A stretch of 36,446 bases of DNA. It comes from an uncultured Gammaproteobacteria bacterium (GTDB taxonomy: Bacteria; Pseudomonadota; Gammaproteobacteria; Ga0077536). The notes under the pieces were generated by a model that saw nothing but the letters and a program-made list of their open reading frames with translations, ran no database searches and was not told the origin of the DNA. This document shows positions 18,859 through 27,150 of the stretch, piece by piece (position 1 is the first letter of the stretch; each line of letters starts with the position of its first letter). Both the position numbers and the translations under genes were made by a program. The stretch is taken from the NCBI GenBank assembly GCA_938075585.1, contig CALJHG010000051.1, positions 1 to 36,446 on the forward strand, written 5' to 3'.

Positions 18859-19260
18859 CTAAGCAGCTATCTTCTGAGCGTTGAAACATTTCGCCATACA
18901 ATGATGAATACGGCGTATCGAATAGTAATAGGCATAAGCAGACTCCAAGTCGCCTCCAAAATCTAAGGCATGGTGCATCGAGGCCGCAAACCAATCGTGA
19001 TAAAATGGTTTTGGCTTAATCTCTAAAGTTTCAAGCCAAAAGTCTTCCGGTGCAGAGAAATTAATTGTATAAGGATCAAAACCATCGCTTCCTTTTACAA
19101 AGGTCGAAACTTCACCATCTTTAATGGTCATGTAATAACAATCTTCACCTACCCCAAACCGTAAATCACAGTACCAATATCTCGCGCTCAGCCGGAACTC
19201 TTTGTCAGAGTTTAACGCGTCCTTAATCGCCGAAGTCGGCAAATCCACCAAAATCCCCAT
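18859..19260 (-). CDS. SCP2-like small protein
   Basis: This 133-residue protein is tentatively placed with SCP2 (sterol carrier) domains. The series of strands with RYWYCDLRFGVGEDCYYMTIKDG (split motif), the FDPYTINFSAPEDFW segment and a C-terminal helix with GDLESAYAYYYSIRR follow the SCP2 order. There is no signal peptide. The start used has AAGGAG seven bases upstream; the longer frame from a GTG at base 19284 begins before that site. Such domains bind hydrophobic acyl or sterol-like ligands. It directly precedes an alpha/beta hydrolase with which it shares translation signals, so it could present a hydrophobic substrate to it (inference). Confidence 0.6.
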   Translation of the reverse strand: MGILVDLPTSAIKDALNSDKEFRLSARYWYCDLRFGVGEDCYYMTIKDGEVSTFVKGSDGFDPYTINFSAPEDFWLETLEIKPKPFYHDWFAASMHHALDFGGDLESAYAYYYSIRRIHHCMAKCFNAQKIAA

Positions 19261-19312
19261 CCACGTACTCCTTACAATCGGCACACTTAAAATGTGAGCG
19301 ATTTATTAAAAC

Positions 19313-19336
19313 CCAATACTCCAATACTCCAATACT
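19313..19336. repeat. Three tandem copies of CCAATACT
   Basis: An exact 8-bp unit is repeated three times without gaps in the 290-base divergent region between the SCP2-like and CMD-like genes. It may be a slippage-prone microrepeat that alters promoter spacing or an operator array; the 8-base period does not match a helical turn. Confidence 0.6.
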
Positions 19337-19551
19337 TGTTTTACATGAAAGTTACCAAAGCATGAACAACAATTCAGCCTCCAACGAAGAACAAACGTTC
19401 TGATCTTAATGGCCATCTAAGTATCTTACAGCTATTTCACCCTAAGGAAAACATAGCCTAAAACGCGTTCCTAAAAATATTTAGCCCAAACAATTTGTGC
19501 GATACTTCTCAGATAAACAACAATTTTATGATGTTGCAAAGCGAGAAAAAC

Positions 19552-20115
19552 ATGGAAAGACTTAAACCTTTATCGGAACATTCATTAAAACAAAGTCAAA
19601 TCGACTTAGTCAACGTAATAGCGAACGGACCTAGAAAAAATACAATTGGAAGTAATCCGATGTCCGGACCTTTTGGGGTATGGCTCAGGACTCCAAGGCT
19701 GGGAAATCCCTTGCAAGCGCTGGGCGCGGCTCTTCGCTTTGATAGTCCATTAGACGACCAAGTGCGTGAAATAGTTATTTGTACCGTAGGTACATTTTAT
19801 AAAGCGCACTTCGAAGTAGCCGTGCACCTTAAGCTGGCTATAGAGAGTGGTGTCGATCAAAAGGAATTAAAAAAGCTATGCGAAAATAAAACCCCTAACT
19901 TTCCGGAAAAACATCAGATCGCCTACATCTTTTCAACTGAGCTGTTGGAACAGAACGTGGTTTCAGACGAAACTTACACTAGAGCTGCAATATTTTTTAC
20001 TGAAGAGCAACTAGTAGCCCTAGTATCTACTATCGGTTACTACTGCCTAATTTCCCACACATTGAACGCGTTTAACATCCCACTGCCAGAAAACATGAGT
20101 GAGCCATTCAGCTAG
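19552..20115 (+). CDS. Carboxymuconolactone decarboxylase-like (CMD/AhpD-fold) protein
   Basis: This 187-residue all-helical protein is of the CMD-like family. After MERLKPLSEHSL come the GPFGVWLR-TP segment and the core helix REIVICTVGTFYKAHFEVAVH, with Glu73, Cys77, Glu88 and His92. The CxxC pair of AhpD peroxidases is absent, so a peroxidase role is unlikely; this branch is usually linked to aromatic or lactone catabolism but is mostly uncharacterised. The start is the ATG with GCGAG six bases upstream, which matches how relatives begin. An in-frame TTG at 19495 would add 19 residues without similarity. It stands alone on the plus strand and converges on the CoA-transferase gene. Confidence 0.82.
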   Translation: MERLKPLSEHSLKQSQIDLVNVIANGPRKNTIGSNPMSGPFGVWLRTPRLGNPLQALGAALRFDSPLDDQVREIVICTVGTFYKAHFEVAVHLKLAIESGVDQKELKKLCENKTPNFPEKHQIAYIFSTELLEQNVVSDETYTRAAIFFTEEQLVALVSTIGYYCLISHTLNAFNIPLPENMSEPFS

Positions 20116-20131
20116 TGGGAAGACCCGCAAT

Positions 20132-21313
20132 TTAAGTTATGCCAAATTGCTCGAACACGTCTTCGTTATGGGCTCCTAGAGCAGGGCCAGGGGCATTAAC
20201 CTTTCCTGGGGTCATTGAATAATGTACGGGCACACCCGCAACCGTCAATTTCAATGCAGGATCAGCAAAACTAAGCTCGGGTAACATATCTCTGGCCTGC
20301 ACATGGGGATCATCCGTCAGATCTGCGATATTATTGACCGGCCCATAAGGAACTCTACCTCCCAACTTCTCGCCAATTTGGTGCTTGGTCATGACTGAGG
20401 TCCACTTGGTAATTTCAGTCCGTAAATCGGCGGCGAACTTTACTCTTAACTCATTACTCGAAAATCGTTCGTCATTGCCCAGTGTGGGGTGGGCCATAAC
20501 CGCCAAAAGCTCTTTCCACTGAACCTCGGTCGGACAACCGATGGCCACCCAACCATCTAGCGCTTCATAAACCGAAAATGGGTTGACCAAAGGATGTTCG
20601 TTACCCTCACCTTCCGATATTGTTCCATCTACTGAATACCTATATATGCTCCTCTCACAGACAGCCAGCATTGCATCATACATTGCCACATCTAAAAATT
20701 GACCTCGCCCGCTTCTCTCCGCGTGTCGAACGCCCGCCACAATACCAAAAGCCGCCATTAAGCCTGGTACAATATCACCTAGCCCGGGTCCTGCTTTCAT
20801 AGGAGTACCGGTAGGCCCGGTCATCGCCATAAAACCACTCATTGCCTGAGCTACAATATCAAATGCAGGCCATTGAGAATATGGGCTCTCTCCGGTCCTA
20901 CTATCTCCGAAACCCCTGATCGCCGCGTAAACAAGTGATTGATTGTAATCTCTCAGGATCTCATAACTTAAACCGAGGCGTTCCATCACCCCATGTCGAA
21001 AGTTTTCGACGACTACATCAGCACTTTCAACTAACTTTAAAAACCGTGCCTTATCCTCTGGGTTTTTCAGATCGAGGACAATACTGCGCTTATTCCTGTT
21101 GATACTGTGAAAGTAACCGCCCTCTTCTTTTTTGGGATCATCACGGGAAAATGGGCCCAGCGGACGCGACATATCGCCGGTGGGCGGCTCGACCTTTATG
21201 ACATCCGCACCATGGTCTGCCAGGATCATCGTACAGTAGGGACCCGCCAGCATTTGAGTGAGATCTAAGACAACAATCCCCTCTAAAACCCCGAAGCTAT
21301 TTTTATCACTCAT
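20132..21313 (-). CDS. Class III (CaiB/BaiF-type) CoA-transferase
   Basis: This 393-residue enzyme moves CoA between a CoA thioester and a free acid. It has the N-terminal VLDLTQMLAGPYCTMILADHGADVIKVEPP pattern (split: TQMLAGPYC and GADVIKVEPP), RNKRSIVLDLK, the FRHGVMERLGL segment and catalytic Asp180 in GLGDIVPG, matching Asp169 of E. coli CaiB. The length is normal. The start is the ATG at 21313; a TTG two codons earlier is possible and the ribosome site is weak. It follows an acyl-CoA dehydrogenase after 40 bases. Donor and acceptor are unknown; the second CaiB-like gene in the operon suggests two acids or a two-step CoA relay. Confidence 0.9.
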   Translation of the reverse strand: MSDKNSFGVLEGIVVLDLTQMLAGPYCTMILADHGADVIKVEPPTGDMSRPLGPFSRDDPKKEEGGYFHSINRNKRSIVLDLKNPEDKARFLKLVESADVVVENFRHGVMERLGLSYEILRDYNQSLVYAAIRGFGDSRTGESPYSQWPAFDIVAQAMSGFMAMTGPTGTPMKAGPGLGDIVPGLMAAFGIVAGVRHAERSGRGQFLDVAMYDAMLAVCERSIYRYSVDGTISEGEGNEHPLVNPFSVYEALDGWVAIGCPTEVQWKELLAVMAHPTLGNDERFSSNELRVKFAADLRTEITKWTSVMTKHQIGEKLGGRVPYGPVNNIADLTDDPHVQARDMLPELSFADPALKLTVAGVPVHYSMTPGKVNAPGPALGAHNEDVFEQFGIT

Positions 21314-21353
21314 ACGCAACTCATAGAATTTTGCTTTGCCTACCAGACCTCAT

Positions 21354-22517
21354 CTATCGCCCAAGCATGTTGTCAGATATTATTCTTAACTGTATCTCAG
21401 AAGTGCCTTCGAAGATTTTTGTTAGCCTCGCGTCTCGCCAATACCTTTCAACTGCGTGTAACTTCGTGTAACCCGCTCCACCCAATATTTGCAATGCATC
21501 ACTAGTAACACGCTCGGCCATCTCGCTGGCATAATATTTCGCCATAGAAGCCTCTTTGTCACAACGCCGACCCTTGTCGATACACGTGCAAACATAATAT
21601 AAAAGTTGCCTAGCAGCCTCAATATCAGTTGCCATTCGGGCTATTTTAAACCGGAGATCTTGAAACTGGGCTATCGCTTTACCAAACTGAGTCCGCTCTT
21701 GCGCATATTTCATCGCGTCTTCAAGAGCTCCCTGCGCTAAACCTATAGATCGCGCAGCAGTATGCGCCCTCGCCTCGTCTAGACCCTTTGCTAGAGCATA
21801 AAAAGCCTTCCCTTCTTCCCCTATTAATGCCTGAGGACTAACCATTACTTGGTCGAAAAACAACTCCCATGTCTTCCACCCGAAATATCCAATTTTAGGA
21901 ATAATACTTCCTTGCACTCCTGCAGGCAGTTCTCCTCTCGGCTTATCTATAATAAATGCACTTATACCTTGGTGACGTTTATTAGGGTTTTGATCCATAT
22001 TAGTTCTCGCAAAGAGTAATATATAATCAGCCCCATCGGCGAATGTACACCAATACTTATTTCCTGTTATCTGCCATCCATCTGCGGTACTCTCTGCTCG
22101 GCACGAAATTGAGGCCAAATCAGATCCCGTATCGGGCTCTGATAATGATGCAGCGGCTAAGTAATCGCCTGCGACCACCCTGGGGAATACTTTTTCTTTC
22201 TGTTCATCGGTAAGTAGGTCCATCACTAAAGTGCCATTTCCTCTTGCGATAATACTTGCTACGCTCATCCACCCCCTCGACAATTGCTCAGTAATCAAAC
22301 AATACTCGAGACACCCTAGGCCACTTCCCCCATATTCCTCGGGAATACGAATACCGAAATAACCCATGTCAGCCAACTTTTTCCTAAGATCAATTGGAAT
22401 ATCACCTTGTTCAGGGTCCAACTTATTAGCGACGGGCAATACCTCGTTTATAGTGAATTCCCGTGCAATGTCACGAATCATAATATGCTCTTCGTTTAAC
22501 AATCCGCTATATGACAT
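21354..22517 (-). CDS. Acyl-CoA dehydrogenase
   Basis: This 387-residue FAD enzyme introduces a 2,3-double bond into an acyl-CoA and passes electrons to ETF. It has the SLSEPDTGSDL motif, the ITGNKYWCTFADGAD FAD-side segment, the RTQFGKAIAQFQ region and the C-terminal FEGTSEIQ, whose Glu370 is in the place of the catalytic base of short/medium-chain enzymes. A strong GGAGGAG lies seven bases before the ATG. It sits between two class III CoA-transferases, an arrangement like caiA-caiB, so it may act on an acid activated by CoA transfer rather than by ATP. Confidence 0.93.
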   Translation of the reverse strand: MSYSGLLNEEHIMIRDIAREFTINEVLPVANKLDPEQGDIPIDLRKKLADMGYFGIRIPEEYGGSGLGCLEYCLITEQLSRGWMSVASIIARGNGTLVMDLLTDEQKEKVFPRVVAGDYLAAASLSEPDTGSDLASISCRAESTADGWQITGNKYWCTFADGADYILLFARTNMDQNPNKRHQGISAFIIDKPRGELPAGVQGSIIPKIGYFGWKTWELFFDQVMVSPQALIGEEGKAFYALAKGLDEARAHTAARSIGLAQGALEDAMKYAQERTQFGKAIAQFQDLRFKIARMATDIEAARQLLYYVCTCIDKGRRCDKEASMAKYYASEMAERVTSDALQILGGAGYTKLHAVERYWRDARLTKIFEGTSEIQLRIISDNMLGR

Positions 22518-22575
22518 TGATTCACTCCTCCGTATAGTTTCCGAACCAGAAAAAGAAAATTATTATTAAGGATAA

Positions 22576-23790
22576 TTAAGTGCTCGCGACTTGTATCACA
22601 CCCGCATCGGACAAAACTTTCATTTCTTCGTCACTCTTATCCAGCAAGGTTTTTAGCACCTCGGCATTATGTTCCCCTAAACATGGAGCCACGTATTCAC
22701 TGTCAGACTTATAATCAGAAGTTTTTATAGGCATTCCGGGGATCTTAAATTCTCCTACTAATGGATCGGTTATAGTACGAACTGTTCCACGTTCGACTAA
22801 ATGAGGATGGGTTACCGTATCTTCGACGCTTAGCACCGGAGCACAAGGAACATCAAACATTTCTAAACGTTCAATCGCGGCCGATACATCAGGGAAAGTG
22901 GCCAACCAGTTCTCAACCAAAAGAATCACTTCATCTAAACGTTCTATTCTTTCAGCATCGGTCTGCCAACCACTTTTATCAACAAATTCTTGTTTTTCCA
23001 TGGCTGCACAAAGATCTTTCCAATGATGCATGAAAGCCATCAGCATAATATCGCCGCCTTTCCCCCTATAAACGCCACCGGGGCACAAGTAAGAAGTGTG
23101 GCGACCACCTCGAGTCGGTTTAATCTCTCCGCCACTACCGGAGTACTGATGCACATTTACCTCATGATTATGGTAGTAACAGTCAAGGAGCGACACATCA
23201 AGATATTGTCCTTTGCCTGTCCTCTCGCGATGTAATAGAGCTGCGGCGATCGCAAATGCACCGTGCACTCCGGTACTGACATCGCCTATACCTACCAGAG
23301 GAATATTTGGAGCCTCATCCGGATCTCCAATCATACTTGTCACTCCCGAATACGCCTGGGCGATGTAATCGTAGCCGGGCTTATTAGATAACGGCCCCGT
23401 TTGACCTAAAGCTGAAATAGAGCACATTACTATATCTGCCCGCAATTTCTTCAGTTCATCAAAGTCCAGTCCCATCTTAGCCATTACACCTGGCCTAAAA
23501 TTCTCAACAACAACATCGCAGTGGGGAACGAGTTCTCTTACGATACTCATTCCTTGAGGAGTACGAAGATCCACGCATACGCTTTTCTTGTTTAGATTGT
23601 GCTGTATGTGATAGAAACTTCTATCACCTTTTAGTTTAGAAACTTGGCGGGTCATATCTCCCAAAGGAGCACCTTCAATCTTAATCACTTCCGCCCCCAT
23701 TTCGGCGAACATTCTGGTGCATGTGGGCCCAGCCAGCGCACGCGTAAAATCTAATATTCGTACGCCTGTCAATAAATGTTCATTATTCAT
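22576..23790 (-). CDS. Class III (CaiB/BaiF-type) CoA-transferase, second copy
   Basis: This 404-residue enzyme of the CaiB family has ILDFTRALAGPTCTRMFAEMGAEVIKIEG (split family motif), VENFRPGVMAKMGLDF and catalytic Asp170 in GIGDVSTG. It shares the family fold with the copy at 20132 but differs through most of its length, so the two are not a recent duplication. The ATG used has GAGG nine bases upstream; an upstream in-frame TTG precedes that site. It is co-oriented with folD upstream and the acyl-CoA dehydrogenase downstream. Substrates cannot be assigned. Confidence 0.9.
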   Translation of the reverse strand: MNNEHLLTGVRILDFTRALAGPTCTRMFAEMGAEVIKIEGAPLGDMTRQVSKLKGDRSFYHIQHNLNKKSVCVDLRTPQGMSIVRELVPHCDVVVENFRPGVMAKMGLDFDELKKLRADIVMCSISALGQTGPLSNKPGYDYIAQAYSGVTSMIGDPDEAPNIPLVGIGDVSTGVHGAFAIAAALLHRERTGKGQYLDVSLLDCYYHNHEVNVHQYSGSGGEIKPTRGGRHTSYLCPGGVYRGKGGDIMLMAFMHHWKDLCAAMEKQEFVDKSGWQTDAERIERLDEVILLVENWLATFPDVSAAIERLEMFDVPCAPVLSVEDTVTHPHLVERGTVRTITDPLVGEFKIPGMPIKTSDYKSDSEYVAPCLGEHNAEVLKTLLDKSDEEMKVLSDAGVIQVAST

Positions 23791-23855
23791 GTCACTCAAC
23801 CTCAACGACTAGTTTTAGAGCTAAGGCGCACTTTTAAGGAAGCTGCTCTATAGGT

Positions 23856-24701
23856 TTAACAAATCTTTTTTTCTGCTGCCTGAATGGCTTGGAGAATTAG
23901 TGTGTTTATAGTCATAGGTCCTACCCCGCCAGGCACAGGAGTGTAGGCACGCACCCGCTCAGGCAACCCGCTCAAGTCTATATCCCCAATCCCTCCGGGA
24001 TGATACCCGGCGTCAACAACTATCGCGTTGTCCTTAATCCAGTCCGATTGAATGAATTTAGGTTTTCCGACAGCGCCAACGACTAGATCTGCTCGACTGA
24101 TAAAATCAGCTAGGTTCTCAGTCCTAGAATGACAAATAGTCACCGTTGCATTCGCCTGTAATAACATCATTGCCATAGGCTTACCCAAAATTGGGCTTCG
24201 CCCTACGACCACTGCCGATAGGCCCTCTATTTCGCACTCGTAGTGAGAGAGCAATCTAATAATTCCGGCCGGTGTGGCGGACCCATACGCGAACTCTCCC
24301 ATCGACATCAAACCAAACCCATTCGACGTAACACCATCCACGTCCTTTTCAATGTTAATCGTATCAAAGCACATCCTCTCATCGATCTGAGGCGGCACTG
24401 GGTGCTGCAGTAAAATTCCGTGAACATCGGGATTCGAATTAAGGAGCTTAATCTCGTCTATAAGACCCTGAGTAGATGTGCTGGACGGGAGTTCCACTTT
24501 AATAGAGTCCATGCCAACCCGACGACACGCATCACCTTTCATCCGCACATAGGTTTCGGAAGCTGGGTCCGTTCCAACTAAAATAGTCGCAAGAATGGGT
24601 ATTCTCCCTCTCCCTGACTCTTTAATTGCGGCTACGCGCTCCGAAAGCGCAGTTTCTTGTGCAGCAGCTAATGCTTTCCCATCTAAAACAACCGCCACCA
24701 T
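23856..24701 (-). CDS. folD: FolD-type methylene-tetrahydrofolate dehydrogenase/cyclohydrolase
   Basis: This 281-residue bifunctional enzyme interconverts 5,10-methylene-, methenyl- and 10-formyl-THF with NADP. Tyr51 and Lys55 (YVRMKGDAC) and the [11 protein letters not shown] and VDGVT segments (Asp122) mark the active site. [14 protein letters not shown] binds NADP, and [10 protein letters not shown] closes the protein. Two family landmarks are changed: the segment after VDG reads VTSNGFG, and the usual PCTPxG reads SATPAG, losing the Cys. GGAG lies six bases before the ATG. The place inside an operon of CoA-transferases, acyl-CoA dehydrogenase and cupin suggests that one-carbon units are produced by the pathway, or that this is a second, dedicated FolD. 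Confidence 0.9.
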   Translation of the reverse strand: MVAVVLDGKALAAAQETALSERVAAIKESGRGRIPILATILVGTDPASETYVRMKGDACRRVGMDSIKVELPSSTSTQGLIDEIKLLNSNPDVHGILLQHPVPPQIDERMCFDTINIEKDVDGVTSNGFGLMSMGEFAYGSATPAGIIRLLSHYECEIEGLSAVVVGRSPILGKPMAMMLLQANATVTICHSRTENLADFISRADLVVGAVGKPKFIQSDWIKDNAIVVDAGYHPGGIGDIDLSGLPERVRAYTPVPGGVGPMTINTLILQAIQAAEKKIC

Positions 24702-24767
24702 TAAATACTCCTAACTTTCCATCAACGCGCCAACAGATCTTGGCGAAAAATCTGTTTTCTTATTCCT

Positions 24768-25199
24768 CTAAGTATTTAATCCAACAAGAAAATCGTCGAC
24801 TTTAAAATTTCCGCAAACATTTCCTGCATCATCAAAAAATTCGACTAGCTTTTCGTCAATACCTCGATAGCTGACGTAGGCAATGGTATCCTCTAAGAAT
24901 TCTTCATCGTGTATGTCATTCAAAGGTTGAAAGCAATAGTCTCCAGGCCCGAACGTACAACCAATCGAGTGATTTTTCACTCTTCCCTCTAGAACAAATA
25001 CATGAGTCTCGCAAGTATGCTTGTGTTCCCCAGAGCGATAGCCACCTTTTATTTTAAAAAGCGCCTCTACAGAATTTTGTTTTTCGTCTACTGACAAAAC
25101 CTTCACTGAGAAGTTTTCGTCTAGCTGGCACCATTCTTGTTGGCTCGACATACCCGCGGAGACCTTTATGGCCGGTTCGTTATTAATCGCAACGCTCAT
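24768..25199 (-). CDS. ChrR-like cupin-domain protein
   Basis: This 143-residue single-cupin protein has a first metal motif with His59, His61 and nearby Glu64/His66 (GEHKHTCETH), then VLEGRV. The second motif carries His97 (PLNDIHDEE). Relatives act as metal-dependent dioxygenases of small ketones or as sensor domains (ChrR); no DNA-binding or anti-sigma part is present here, so an enzyme is more likely. GGGAGGG lies six bases before the ATG, the strongest ribosome site of the operon. It is the first gene of the operon and divergent from the metallo-beta-lactamase genes. Confidence 0.8.
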   Translation of the reverse strand: MSVAINNEPAIKVSAGMSSQQEWCQLDENFSVKVLSVDEKQNSVEALFKIKGGYRSGEHKHTCETHVFVLEGRVKNHSIGCTFGPGDYCFQPLNDIHDEEFLEDTIAYVSYRGIDEKLVEFFDDAGNVCGNFKVDDFLVGLNT

Positions 25200-25290
25200 C
25201 TCTTTCCCTCCCTACTGCTGACACAGCAAACTTGTGTGAACTAAAAGGTAAAAGATACCATGAGTGCGAGTCAAACTATAGTAAATCGAA

Positions 25291-25317
25291 TTGTATATCA
25301 GCTATTCCCGTTATAAA
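25291..25317 (+). promoter_or_regulatory. Weak candidate promoter for the MBL-fold genes
   Basis: TTGTAT (25291-25296) and TATAAA (25312-25317) resemble -35 and -10 boxes but are only 15 bases apart. They lie about 75 bases upstream of the first MBL gene in the 190-base divergent region. Confidence 0.25.
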
Positions 25318-25389
25318 GTTATATTAGTCGAGAATATCAGCACCAGCAGGTAGAGGTATCACGCATAACATCTATAAAGGGAGTCAAAC

Positions 25390-26220
25390 ATGCCACAGAT
25401 TGTTCATGGCAAGCCAGTACGGATTTCGAAGCGCGTACAAAGGATCACTGCGCCCAACAAGGGTGCGATGACTGGGCCAGGTACTAACTCTTACATTGTT
25501 GGGACTGAGGAACTTGCGCTTATCGACCCAGGCCCTTGTATCGAGAGCCACATAGACGCGATACTAAAAGCCACTGCATCTCGGCTAAAATGGATCTTAG
25601 TTACTCATACTCACCGTGATCACTCTCCTGCCGCGCTGCCTATAGCTCAAGCGACAGGGGCGAAACTTGTCGGAAATATTATCCCAAATGATGGCTTTCA
25701 GGACGAGACTTTCCAAGGAGCGACGGCTTTAAAAAATGACGAGCTCATATCTAGTAAAGAATACTCTATCCGAGCTCTACTAACACCAGGACACGTCTCG
25801 AATCATATTTGCTATCTCGTAGAGGAAGACAAGATTCTGATTACTGGTGATCACATGATGCAAGGCTCAACTGTAGTGATCGTGCCTCCGGCTGGAAACA
25901 TGAAGGACTATATCGATTCCCTTAAAAGAATGCAGACTTACGATGTGAATCACGTTGCTCCCGGGCACGGCGATCTGATTGAGCAACCCAATCGTGAAAT
26001 CATGCGCCTAATAGATCATCGACTGAAGCGCGAAAAAAAAGTACATAACGCACTGACTAACGCTAGAGAAGCCACTATCGAGGAGCTAGTCCCAGTAGTC
26101 TATGACGATGTTGACCCATCTCTGCATAAATGGGCCGCAATGTCACTTCATGCACATTTGATCAAACTAGAAATTGAGCAAAGCGTCGCTAAAAATGGTA
26201 GTAGTTGGATCATTACTTAG
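25390..26220 (+). CDS. Metallo-beta-lactamase-fold hydrolase, LACTB2-like
   Basis: This 276-residue cytoplasmic MBL-fold protein has a full metal set: His73, His75, Asp77 and His78 (THTHRDH), His135 (TPGHVSNH), Asp154 (TGDHMMQGS) and His193 (APGHGD). After the core, a C-terminal helical domain of about 70 residues (LKREKKVHNAL...TIEELVPVVYD) matches the winged-helix tail of the LACTB2/RNase-Z-like thioesterase group. Such proteins hydrolyse thioesters, esters or RNA. GGGAG lies six bases before the ATG. It is followed after 45 bases by a second, unrelated MBL. Confidence 0.87.
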   Translation: MPQIVHGKPVRISKRVQRITAPNKGAMTGPGTNSYIVGTEELALIDPGPCIESHIDAILKATASRLKWILVTHTHRDHSPAALPIAQATGAKLVGNIIPNDGFQDETFQGATALKNDELISSKEYSIRALLTPGHVSNHICYLVEEDKILITGDHMMQGSTVVIVPPAGNMKDYIDSLKRMQTYDVNHVAPGHGDLIEQPNREIMRLIDHRLKREKKVHNALTNAREATIEELVPVVYDDVDPSLHKWAAMSLHAHLIKLEIEQSVAKNGSSWIIT

Positions 26221-26265
26221 TTAGCGAAGCAATTTCCGCATGTCAAAAATAATGAGGGGAGTAAA

Positions 26266-27135
26266 ATGAATTGGCTAAGAGTAGGAAACATCGAGGTTGC
26301 AAGAGTAGTCGAATCAAATGGTCCATTCATGTCGATATACGACTTTTTCCCAGATGCGACGGATGAAAAGCTCGCACCGCACAGAATTTGGTTAGAACCT
26401 GATGCGATTTGTCCAAAAACAAATATGCTGATTATGCCAATTCAAAGCTATGTGCTAAGAACCGATAAATTTATAATTTTAGTTGACAGCTGCGTAGGCA
26501 ATCATAAGACTGTCAACTGGTATCCTGCTTGGCACCAAAAAACTGATAATTCCTTTCTATCTAATCTGAGTAATCTGAGTATCCATCCTGACGAAATTGA
26601 TATCGTGCTGTGTACGCATTTACACGTTGACCATAGTGGCTGGAATACTCAACTGTCTAACGGGCGTTGGGCACCTACTTTTAAGAACGCGCGTTACATA
26701 CTCTCAAAAACTGAATGTGAAAATGCGGCGCATCTATCAGAAAAGTATGGAGACCCCACTTATAACGAGAACGTTTTGCCTATCATAGAAGCCGGGCAAG
26801 CCTTACTAGTAGCTGATGACTACCAGATAGACGACAGTGTCTGGCTAGAGCCGACTCCTGGCCATACTCCCGGCCATTGCTCCATCCGGTTATCCCATCG
26901 AGACGAAAACGCGGTCATCACTGGTGATCTCATCCATAGTCCAGTGCAATGCCAATTTCCGCACTGGAATTTTAAGTTTGATACCGACAAAGAGCTCGCG
27001 GCGAAGACCCGCTTAAACTTCCTGGAAAACTACAGTGACTGTGACGTAAAAGTTTTAACCTCGCACTTTCCGCAACCATCCACGGGACGAATAGAACTGA
27101 ATGGCGATGCATTTAAGTTTAAGTACGACAAGTGA
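26266..27135 (+). CDS. Metallo-beta-lactamase-fold hydrolase, lactonase-like
   Basis: This 289-residue MBL-fold protein has metal ligands His118, His120, Asp122 and His123 (THLHVDHSGWN), His200 (TPGHTPGH), Asp221 (ITGDLIHSP) and His267 (TSHFP). The GW after the HxHxDH motif and the long N-terminal part resemble N-acyl-homoserine-lactonase-like and methyl-parathion-hydrolase-like members. No signal peptide is seen. GGGGAG lies a few bases before the ATG. The coding sequence contains a small tandem duplication that gives the residues NLSNLS. With the preceding MBL it forms a two-gene operon; lactone or ester hydrolysis in a catabolic route is the best guess. Confidence 0.85.
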   Translation: MNWLRVGNIEVARVVESNGPFMSIYDFFPDATDEKLAPHRIWLEPDAICPKTNMLIMPIQSYVLRTDKFIILVDSCVGNHKTVNWYPAWHQKTDNSFLSNLSNLSIHPDEIDIVLCTHLHVDHSGWNTQLSNGRWAPTFKNARYILSKTECENAAHLSEKYGDPTYNENVLPIIEAGQALLVADDYQIDDSVWLEPTPGHTPGHCSIRLSHRDENAVITGDLIHSPVQCQFPHWNFKFDTDKELAAKTRLNFLENYSDCDVKVLTSHFPQPSTGRIELNGDAFKFKYDK

Positions 27136-27150
27136 CCAACCTAAGTGGTA

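Noticed and set aside
19313-19336. CRISPR-like repeat
   Set aside because: The units are 8 bases and contiguous without spacers, and no cas gene is present.
19552-20115. AhpD alkylhydroperoxidase
   Set aside because: The CxxC redox pair is missing; only a single Cys is present in the core helix.
20132-23790. DMSP lyase DddD or DMSP demethylation (Dmd) cluster
   Set aside because: DddD is a single fused double-CaiB protein, whereas here the two CaiB proteins are separate and flank a dehydrogenase; there is no DmdA (GcvT-like) or DmdD gene.
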